The notes under the pieces are model-generated. The model saw nothing but the letters and a program-made list of their open reading frames with translations. It was not told the DNA's origin and made no database searches. 8,787 nt of DNA from Hyphomicrobiales bacterium (GTDB lineage: Bacteria > Pseudomonadota > Alphaproteobacteria > Rhizobiales > OSC116). The position numbers and the translations under genes were made by a program. Positions 1-4,848 of this stretch are shown here, one piece after another (the stretch's first letter is position 1; each line of letters begins with the position of its first letter). Where the stretch lies: contig JABSRY010000068.1 of assembly GCA_013214985.1 (NCBI GenBank), positions 1 to 8,787 of the forward strand, given 5' to 3'.

Positions 1-504
1 CATAATAACTGCCCCACCCATAATAAACACATTACGCAGCACCATAGAAACACTGGCACCCACGGCTGATTTTATCGAAGTAGTATCGCTCGATAAACGC
101 GATAATAAATCACCTGTTAGGTTTTCTTGATAAAACTTTTGGTCAAGGCGTAATAATTGTTCGTAAAATTTTGATCTTAAATCGGCGACCACACGCTCGC
201 CGATCGACATTACATAATAATATCTAAAGGCGCTGGAAACGGCCATAACAACCGCAATACCAACCAGCATTAAAAACTGCATATTAATCGATATATCTGG
301 ATTGTCTGAGGTGCCGTTTTCGACCATAATGCCGACCAAACGCGGCAGAGCTAAAGTTGCACTGGCTGCAATGGTTAAAAATATCAGTGCGCCAATGACA
401 TATTTTTTATTTTGCCAAACAAAGGGTAGCAATTTTAATATCGGGCTTAGGTCACCAAATTTGGAAGTTTTCTTGATTTTTTTTTCAATAACACTATCGC
501 TCAT
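1..504 (-). CDS. ABC exporter, N-terminal membrane half (runs off left edge)
   Basis: This is the first 168 residues of an ABC transporter of the fused permease-ATPase type (MsbA/BmrA/LmrA-like exporters). The frame is open from the ATG at 504 to the window edge. Only part of the ABC_membrane domain is visible. Hydrophobic segments fall at about residues 35-58 and 76-96. They are followed by the cytoplasmic-loop signatures GERVVADLR (102-110) and TGDLLSRLSSDTT (130-142), which are typical of half-size exporters, and a third hydrophobic stretch starts near 152. The Walker A, signature and Walker B motifs would lie outside the window, so the ATPase half is inferred. Substrate cannot be read from this part; the family exports lipids, drugs or peptides. 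The start is supported by GGGTGA six bases upstream and by a good promoter about 40 bp upstream. The gene diverges from rpmE. Confidence 0.85.
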   Translation of the reverse strand, partial: MSDSVIEKKIKKTSKFGDLSPILKLLPFVWQNKKYVIGALIFLTIAASATLALPRLVGIMVENGTSDNPDISINMQFLMLVGIAVVMAVSSAFRYYYVMSIGERVVADLRSKFYEQLLRLDQKFYQENLTGDLLSRLSSDTTSIKSAVGASVSMVLRNVFIMGGAVIM

Positions 505-541
505 ATTGTCACCCAAATCCTTTAAACATATATCGAATGTT

Positions 542-570
542 TATATAGGTACACAATTGCGAAATAACAA
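542..570 (-). promoter_or_regulatory. Candidate sigma-70 promoter for the ABC exporter gene
   Basis: Read on the minus strand, TTGTTA (570-565) and TATATA (547-542) are separated by exactly 17 bp. This would start transcription near 535 and give a leader of about 30 nt before the ATG at 504. Each hexamer matches the consensus at four of six positions. The region is AT-rich, so chance matches are possible. Confidence 0.4.
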
Positions 571-663
571 CGACTAATTTATTATTTGCAAGATTAATTC
601 TATATAATGTTAACTTATATTCTTAATTTAAGTTCATATGTTGTCTTACTCGCTGAAAAATAC

Positions 664-692
664 TTGTCTTAACCCATATTCTAGTTTATACC
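664..692 (+). promoter_or_regulatory. Weak candidate promoter for rpmE
   Basis: TTGTCT (664-669) and TATACC (687-692) are 17 bp apart in the 272-bp divergent region between the ABC gene and rpmE. This would leave an rpmE leader of about 78 nt. A perfect TATAAT at 603-608 is an alternative -10, but I see no good -35 in register with it. The rest of 505-776 shows no ORF or strong hairpin. Confidence 0.25.
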
Positions 693-776
693 GTGCGACA
701 ATAGATCCATTAAAAGCTAGTTGGCTGCGAAGGTTCAAAGCCACTCATAGTTTTTCTAAAATGTAGGTATACGATT

Positions 777-998
777 ATGAAAAAAGATATTCACCCAGAT
801 TATCACACTATTGTTATTAAAATGCTTGACGGCTCAACTTATGAAACCAAGTCTACTTGGGGCAAAGAAGGCGACGTGATGACTTTAGACGTTGACCCAT
901 CAACTCACCCAGCTTGGACTGGCGGCGGCGCTCAACTTACTGGCCGTGGTGGTCGTCTTGATAAATTCAACAAACGCTTTGAAGGCATGTTGGGTTAA
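777..998 (+). CDS. rpmE: 50S ribosomal protein L31 (zinc-free form)
   Basis: The 73-residue product is ribosomal protein L31, a small protein of the large subunit that contributes to a bridge with the 30S subunit. The N-terminus MKKDIHPDYH, the central GDVMTLDVDPSTHPAWTGG and the C-terminal GGRLDKFNKRF match the type-A L31 family, and the length is normal. There is no cysteine anywhere, so the four zinc ligands of the zinc-binding form are missing. This zinc-independent version is usual in alphaproteobacteria. The start has only a short Shine-Dalgarno (AGG at 765-767, nine bases before the ATG). The gene stands alone between a divergent ABC exporter and a convergent rcdA-like gene and is followed by its own terminator, so it is probably monocistronic. 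Confidence 0.96.
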   Translation: MKKDIHPDYHTIVIKMLDGSTYETKSTWGKEGDVMTLDVDPSTHPAWTGGGAQLTGRGGRLDKFNKRFEGMLG

Positions 999-1023
999 GA
1001 TACCACATTATAATTATTTGATT

Positions 1024-1052
1024 AAAGCCCCTTGTTATGAGGGGCTTTTTTT
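1024..1052 (+). terminator. Rho-independent terminator of rpmE
   Basis: An 8-bp perfect stem, AAAGCCCC (1024-1031) with GGGGCTTT (1041-1048), has a 9-nt loop and ends in a run of seven T (1046-1052). It begins 25 bp after the rpmE stop codon. Confidence 0.9.
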
Positions 1053-1071
1053 ATGTGACTTTATTTTACTC

Positions 1072-1097
1072 AAAAAAAACCCGAACAAATGTTCGGG
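1072..1097 (-). terminator. Rho-independent terminator of the rcdA-like gene
   Basis: CCCGAAC (1080-1086) pairs with GTTCGGG (1091-1097) around a 4-nt loop. On the minus strand the stem is followed by eight T (A-run 1072-1079). It lies about 35 bp beyond the stop of the minus-strand gene ending at 1133. The plus-strand side (CGTTTTATTTT) is also T-rich, so it may act weakly in both directions as a second barrier behind the rpmE terminator. Confidence 0.85.
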
Positions 1098-1132
1098 CGT
1101 TTTATTTTCTACAGTGCTTAAATTGTAGGCAT

Positions 1133-1660
1133 TTAATATATATCACCAAAGGAGGCTTTCAATTTGTTGAATTGTTCACGCGCGCCTGTTTGTGCAGGTG
1201 CATGTTCATCAATCGATTGCCAAAATCTTTTATCAATTTTTTGCAGTCTTACTTGTAAGTCAAAACTCTTATGAATAAGGTCGATCAATTTTGCAGGTAA
1301 TTCTTCAATTAGTGTGGTGACGTCGTTAACCGAGCGCTTAGACAGCTTTATTCGGTTGCTATCGCGTTTAATTTCTTCAACACCAAGTTCACCGTTTTTT
1401 AACGCACGTTGTAACAATAACCACGAGGCAATTTGCATCAACCTAGTTGTAAGGCGCATACTTTCAGAAGCATAAGCCAATGCTTGTGGGCGGCTTAATT
1501 CTCGCGATTCCACACGGCCACCGCCGTCTAAATAATTCGCAGTTTCTTCTACTAGCCCCATTCCCTCATTAAATAATGATTGAAATTGGTTGGAAGCCGC
1601 AAAAAACTCTACATAATTTACAGTTTCAGAAATTCTATTTTTATCATTTGATAATTTCAT
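1133..1660 (-). CDS. rcdA: DUF1465 family protein, RcdA-like regulator of CtrA degradation
   Basis: The 175-residue protein belongs to DUF1465, the alphaproteobacterial family that contains Caulobacter RcdA, and its length fits. In Caulobacter, RcdA is part of the adaptor hierarchy (with CpdR and PopA) that delivers CtrA and other substrates to ClpXP during the cell cycle. The most conserved stretch is visible: EGMGLVEETANYLDGGGR (32-49), then LSRPQALAYASESMRLTTR (55-73) and LMQIASWLLLQRAL (74-87). The protein is predicted to be mostly helical, as expected of a three-helix bundle, and ends in a polar tail from about residue 150; the RcdA tail is flexible and matters for function. The ATG at 1660 lacks a strong Shine-Dalgarno (weak AGGG and TAGAG upstream). 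A CtrA-type box lies 72 bp upstream of the start, consistent with the known CtrA control of rcdA. Family membership is firm; the adaptor function is inferred from the family. Confidence 0.85.
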   Translation of the reverse strand: MKLSNDKNRISETVNYVEFFAASNQFQSLFNEGMGLVEETANYLDGGGRVESRELSRPQALAYASESMRLTTRLMQIASWLLLQRALKNGELGVEEIKRDSNRIKLSKRSVNDVTTLIEELPAKLIDLIHKSFDLQVRLQKIDKRFWQSIDEHAPAQTGAREQFNKLKASFGDIY

Positions 1661-1731
1661 ACTCTAACACGCCCTACTCAAAACTTATATTGGCATCATA
1701 TACTCTGGTTTGTTCTGAGTCTTTAAGAAGA

Positions 1732-1747
1732 TTAACAAATGGTTAAC
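1732..1747 (-). promoter_or_regulatory. Perfect CtrA-type box upstream of rcdA
   Basis: TTAACAAATGGTTAAC fits the CtrA consensus TTAA-N7-TTAA(C) exactly. A third TTAA follows at 1755-1758 with 8-bp spacing. The box lies 72 bp before the rcdA ATG. Between box and gene are a GANTC site (GAGTC, 1717-1721), the CcrM methylation target, and a minus-strand TATGAT (1700-1695) that could be a -10. The core is symmetric, so it has no intrinsic direction; I assign it to rcdA because that is the nearest start. AT-rich DNA makes chance TTAA pairs fairly common, which limits confidence. Confidence 0.55.
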
Positions 1748-1925
1748 GCATCAGTTAATAAGTCCCATCCCCATAGCTACCCTCGACATAACACTAGTTT
1801 AAAGCGAAAATCTTTTCAAAATCTTGCGATTAAATTACGAATTTAATTTAAATTAACAAATTGTGTATGGAATGGGAAAACTAATGATAACTAATAATTA
1901 AGTTTTGAAAATTTTCCAAAAAAGA

Positions 1926-1944
1926 GGACCGTAAAATACGGTCC
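1926..1944. repeat. Perfect 8-bp inverted repeat (hairpin) upstream of a small ORF
   Basis: GGACCGTA (1926-1933) and TACGGTCC (1937-1944) are separated by AAA. The stem is far more GC-rich than the surrounding sequence. On the minus strand it is followed by TCTTTTTT, so it could terminate leftward transcription, although no minus-strand gene ends here. On the plus strand it sits 11 bp before an AGGGAG ribosome-binding-like sequence (1956-1961). Confidence 0.6.
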
Positions 1945-1973
1945 ATAAGTTTAATAGGGAGACGTGAAAAAGA

Positions 1974-2069
1974 ATGTCAATGAAAAAACATTCAAACAAT
2001 ATTAAACCTAAGTTTTCAACTGCTTCACGTAAACTTACTATACACGAAAAGACTTTAAAATTTAGTTAA
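1974..2069 (+). CDS. Possible 31-residue basic small protein
   Basis: An ATG at 1974 opens a 31-codon frame to TAA at 2067. The product starts MSMKKHSNNIKPKF, is rich in Lys, Ser and Thr, and ends in KTLKFS. It has no hydrophobic segment and I recognise no family. In favour: AGGGAG at 1956-1961 is a good Shine-Dalgarno sequence (12 nt from the ATG, a little long), and the ORF is less AT-rich than the DNA on either side. Against: it is very short. A competing GTG start at 1964 lies only two bases from the AGGGAG and gives a 13-residue peptide in another frame, which raises the possibility of overlapping small ORFs or a leader peptide. The perfect hairpin at 1926-1944 lies directly upstream. 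It could equally be an untranslated RNA. Confidence 0.35.
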   Translation: MSMKKHSNNIKPKFSTASRKLTIHEKTLKFS

Positions 2070-2280
2070 TTTTTATTTAAATGCTATTGGATTCTTAATA
2101 AAAGATTATCAACTTTACAATAAATAAAGTTATAAAGAGAAAATTACAGTAAAATCAGTAATATAATTCAGAAAAAATTAAAAAATTTAATTTCCATAAA
2201 GCTCAACTGTTATAGTAGTCTGTAATAATCCTTTATATTTACATGTATTATTTCGAATCAAATTTTAAAAGTTTAAAAAA

Positions 2281-3309
2281 ATGACATCCACTTATTCGAC
2301 ACAAGAAACATCCAATAAAATGCAAGCCATTAAAATCAAAGCCTTTGGCGGGTGGCAAGAGCTAGAAATAGCCGAACATAACCTACCCTATATTCAAGCC
2401 AATGAATTACTAATAAAAGTAGAAGCGGCTGGCGTAAATAGACCAGACATCGTTCAGCGACGTGGGCATTACCCCGCACCTAAGGGCGCATCCGAAATTT
2501 TGGGTTTAGAAATTGCGGGTACCGTTATAAAAACATCTAGCGCCGTTACCAAGTTTAAAATCGGAGATAAAATATGTGGCCTAATTGCAGGTGGTGGCTA
2601 CGCCCAATATGCTACGATACACGAAGATACGGCATTACCAATACCCAACGGTTTAAGCTTTATAGAAGCAGCAGCATTACCCGAAACCTATTTTACCGTT
2701 TGGTCTAACGTTATCGAAAGAGCAAAACTTGCCGATGGCGAGACTATATTAATTCATGGTGGCACAAGCGGCATCGGCACGACGGCCATTCAAATTGCCA
2801 AGCAATTTAAAAATGCGACCGTTTTTGCCACAGCGTCATCGGATGAAAAATGTGCAGCCATTAATAAACTAGGGGCTGTTGGCATCAATTATTTAAAGCA
2901 AGATTATGTTGAAGTTATAAAACAACAAACCAAAGACAATAGTAACGGTGCCAATGTAATATTAGACATGGTCGGCGGTGATTATATTAATAAGAATATT
3001 CAAATCGCCGCAAAAGATGGCCGAATTGTCAATATTGCCTTTATGAATGGCGCCATAGCCGAAGTAGATTTTTTACCCGTCATGCTAAAGCGCCTTACTT
3101 TAACTGGCTCGACTTTACGCATAAGACCAATTAGTGAAAAAGCCCAAATTGCCAATGCCTTAAAACAACATATATGGCCCTTAATCGAATCGGGTAAAAT
3201 TAAACCCATAATAGACACAGTTTTTGAGCTTAAAAATGCAGGCTTAGCGCATAAATATATGGAGGAAAGCCAGCATATTGGTAAAATTATATTATCCATA
3301 ACAAAATAG
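2281..3309 (+). CDS. NAD(P)H:quinone oxidoreductase, zinc-independent MDR family (PIG3-like)
   Basis: The 342-residue protein is a medium-chain dehydrogenase/reductase of the quinone oxidoreductase branch, close in type to the PIG3/TP53I3 group, which reduces quinones or other electrophiles with NADPH in the cytosol. The GroES-like N-terminal domain shows AAGVNRPDIVQRRGHYP (49-65), GLEIAGTV (75-82), the GDK turn (95-97) and GGGYAQY (104-110). The Rossmann domain carries the nucleotide-binding loop HGGTSGIG (159-166) and LDMVGG (228-233), followed by RLTLTGSTLR (271-280) and HIGKIIL (332-338). The cysteine zinc ligands of alcohol dehydrogenases are absent. Length is typical. I keep the ATG at 2281 because relatives often have a short polar N-terminal extension, but ATG 2320 (Met14, MQAIKI) is also possible; neither has a clear Shine-Dalgarno. 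trcR follows 97 bp later on the same strand. The true substrate is unknown. Confidence 0.9.
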   Translation: MTSTYSTQETSNKMQAIKIKAFGGWQELEIAEHNLPYIQANELLIKVEAAGVNRPDIVQRRGHYPAPKGASEILGLEIAGTVIKTSSAVTKFKIGDKICGLIAGGGYAQYATIHEDTALPIPNGLSFIEAAALPETYFTVWSNVIERAKLADGETILIHGGTSGIGTTAIQIAKQFKNATVFATASSDEKCAAINKLGAVGINYLKQDYVEVIKQQTKDNSNGANVILDMVGGDYINKNIQIAAKDGRIVNIAFMNGAIAEVDFLPVMLKRLTLTGSTLRIRPISEKAQIANALKQHIWPLIESGKIKPIIDTVFELKNAGLAHKYMEESQHIGKIILSITK

Positions 3310-3371
3310 CTTTTAAATATTGTAAAATTAGGTTATATAAAATTAATCCCAATATTTGAATAAGACTAATA

Positions 3372-3393
3372 TCTTTTGCAAAATCGCAAAAGA
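3372..3393 (+). promoter_or_regulatory. Perfect inverted repeat abutting the trcR ribosome binding site
   Basis: TCTTTTGC (3372-3379) and GCAAAAGA (3386-3393) form an 8-bp perfect inverted repeat with a 6-nt loop. The right arm ends one base before the AGGAG (3395-3399) of trcR. There is no T-run after it, so it is not a typical terminator for the upstream oxidoreductase gene. It may be a 5' leader stem affecting translation or mRNA stability, or a DNA operator. Function is inferred only from position. Confidence 0.5.
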
Positions 3394-3406
3394 CAGGAGA
3401 TAGAAC

Positions 3407-4183
3407 ATGAGCAACGGACCTTTAATGCCAAAAGCCACAGCCGTTTGGTTGGTAGATAATACAGCACTTACATTCGAACAAATTGCAAAATTCTGTAGCC
3501 TTCATCCGTTAGAAGTTAGAGCCATTGCCGATGGCGATGGTGCACAAGGCGTACGGGGTCAAGACCCTATTCAATCTGGCGAATTAACCCGAGAGTCTAT
3601 TCAAGCGGCACAAGATGATGCAACCATTGAACTTGTTTTAGCAAAACGTAAATTAATAGTACCTGCAGCAAAAGTGCGTAAAGGCCCGCGCTATACACCG
3701 CTTTCGCGCCGTCAAGATAAGCCCAGTTCTATTCTTTGGTTGGTTAAGTTCCACCCAGAGCTTGTGGATAGCCAGGTGATGAAGCTTGTTGGTACAACCA
3801 AGCCGACCATTAAAGCCATTCGTGAGCGCTCTCATTGGAATATTCAAAATATTAAACCAATTGACCCAGTTGCACTTGGCCTTTGTAAACAGTTGGAATT
3901 AGATGCAGCAGTTGCTAAAGCGGCTGTACGTGTTGAAAAAGAACGTGTAAAAGCCATTGCTGCGGGTACATTATTACCAACCGAAGAAACAACAGCACCA
4001 GCCTATAAAAAAGACAATGAACATTTTGCAGAAATTGTCGGCAATATAAACGATGTAGTTGAAGAAGAAGCTGCACCAACAGCCGATAACCTGTTCGATA
4101 ATATTCCTGTTTCAGAAACAACAGAACAACCAGACTATATTTCAGCAGACGATGTATTCTCTAACTTTAAGAATAAAAATTAG
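3407..4183 (+). CDS. trcR: DUF1013 protein, cell cycle transcriptional regulator TrcR
   Basis: The 258-residue protein belongs to DUF1013, an alphaproteobacterial family that current databases name cell cycle transcriptional regulator TrcR. The conserved N-terminus is clear: PLMPKATAVWLVDNTALTF (5-23), leading into QIAKFCSLHPLEVRAIADG (25-43), which looks like a helix-turn-helix. A second such segment is PSSILWLVKFHPELVDSQ (106-123) followed by VMKLVGTTKPTIKAIRER (124-141). A basic linker (80-105) joins them. After a charged helix (about 161-187) the last 70 residues are acidic and low-complexity, ending SADDVFSNFKNKN. The tail is probably disordered and could bind a protein partner. The start is decided by a strong AGGAG (3395-3399), seven bases before the ATG, with a perfect inverted repeat just upstream. 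A strong terminator follows. Family assignment is firm; the regulatory role rests on family knowledge. Confidence 0.88.
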   Translation: MSNGPLMPKATAVWLVDNTALTFEQIAKFCSLHPLEVRAIADGDGAQGVRGQDPIQSGELTRESIQAAQDDATIELVLAKRKLIVPAAKVRKGPRYTPLSRRQDKPSSILWLVKFHPELVDSQVMKLVGTTKPTIKAIRERSHWNIQNIKPIDPVALGLCKQLELDAAVAKAAVRVEKERVKAIAAGTLLPTEETTAPAYKKDNEHFAEIVGNINDVVEEEAAPTADNLFDNIPVSETTEQPDYISADDVFSNFKNKN

Positions 4184-4206
4184 GTTTAACTTGAATTTGT
4201 AAAATT

Positions 4207-4238
4207 AAAAAGCCGATAGAATTATCTATCGGCTTTTT
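4207..4238 (+). terminator. Rho-independent terminator of trcR
   Basis: A perfect stem pairs AGCCGATAGA (4211-4220) with TCTATCGGCT (4225-4234) around the loop ATTA. It extends through A4207-4210/T4235-4238 to 14 bp and ends in a five-T run. It begins 24 bp after the trcR stop. Because of the flanking A and T runs it would also work on the minus strand. Confidence 0.92.
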
Positions 4239-4324
4239 ATTTGAATATTTTAGAAATCCCAGATTAGTTAATTCATAATTAGGATTATAAAAATATAGTT
4301 CCATTATTTTTGGATTATTTTTTT

Positions 4325-4786
4325 ATGAGATCAATGTCGTTACTAAGGGTTGTCGGACTCTGCTTTGCACTATATTTTGTATTTATTTCAGCAACAGATT
4401 TACGTCAAAATCACTTAAAAAACCGTGCGATAGATAGAAGTAAAATCATTTCACAAATGATCCATAAAGATCAAATTTATGTAGCACCAAAAATAAGATT
4501 CCACTTAAAAAACTGCATATATGAAAGTGTAGATGCCAAGCCACCTGAGTTTATTATCCAGTTTGTAAGCAAGATGACTTTTTTAGCGTCTGGCTGGAGC
4601 ATTAATAAAAAAGCCAGCAATGCCCAAATCGCCAAGCTTCTAAATACATTCGTGATAGAATATGCGCGCCAGGAAAACAAATTGGATACAGTCCAAATTC
4701 AGCTAATCGATCACTTAACCGAGAATTTTAAAAATAATCCATTTGCATTAGTAAATTGTATTGGCGACAAAATGGCATTAGAATAA
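4325..4786 (+). CDS. Small exported or membrane-anchored protein of unknown function
   Basis: I do not recognise this 153-residue protein. It begins MRSMSLLRVV and has one strong hydrophobic segment at residues 5-23 (LLRVVGLCFALYFVFISA), which reads as a signal peptide or N-terminal anchor. Cleavage might follow Ala23. The remaining ~130 residues are mixed and mostly helical in appearance, with two cysteines (C64 in HLKNCIYES, C145 in LVNCIGDKM) that could form a periplasmic disulfide; C13 lies inside the hydrophobic segment. The start is uncertain. ATG 4325 has only a weak GGA upstream, ATG 4334 would keep the hydrophobic segment, and a TTG at 4310 would add five residues. The gene lies after the trcR terminator, so it is probably transcribed separately, and it converges on prpE with a 62-bp gap. 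It may be lineage-specific. Confidence 0.7.
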   Translation: MRSMSLLRVVGLCFALYFVFISATDLRQNHLKNRAIDRSKIISQMIHKDQIYVAPKIRFHLKNCIYESVDAKPPEFIIQFVSKMTFLASGWSINKKASNAQIAKLLNTFVIEYARQENKLDTVQIQLIDHLTENFKNNPFALVNCIGDKMALE

Positions 4787-4848
4787 GCCGCAATAAACTG
4801 TAAATTTTAATCCTATTACACTTGCATAAATCATTTAAGCTTTTAAAC

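Larger units (their letters stand above)
1661..2280. other. 620-bp AT-rich intergenic stretch
   Basis: This divergent region lies between rcdA (minus) and the quinone oxidoreductase (plus). It holds the CtrA-like box and GANTC site near 1717-1758, an AT palindrome GAAAATTTTC (1907-1916), a GC-rich hairpin (1926-1944) and a possible 31-codon ORF (1974-2069). A 7-bp inverted repeat AACTTTA/TAAAGTT also lies at 2111-2131. From 2070 to 2280 the DNA is extremely AT-rich, and I see no convincing promoter hexamer pair or Shine-Dalgarno for the oxidoreductase. I see no tRNA or recognisable structured RNA family. Confidence 0.7.

Noticed and set aside
302..577. Plus-strand ORF of 91 codons
   Set aside because: It lies antisense to the ABC exporter gene and upstream control region, and its product resembles no protein family; the minus-strand frame has clear ABC_membrane motifs.
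594..631. Cluster of TTAA motifs upstream of rpmE as CtrA sites
   Set aside because: The half-sites at 594, 610, 623 and 628 are spaced by 12, 9 and 1 bp, none at the required 7 bp; they reflect AT-richness.
892..1258. Plus-strand ORFs overlapping rpmE, both terminators and rcdA
   Set aside because: They run through two intrinsic terminators and are out of frame with rpmE and antisense to rcdA, so they are shadows.
2111..2131. AACTTTA/TAAAGTT inverted repeat as a terminator
   Set aside because: The stem has one G-C pair and no T-run follows; it is probably chance in very AT-rich DNA.
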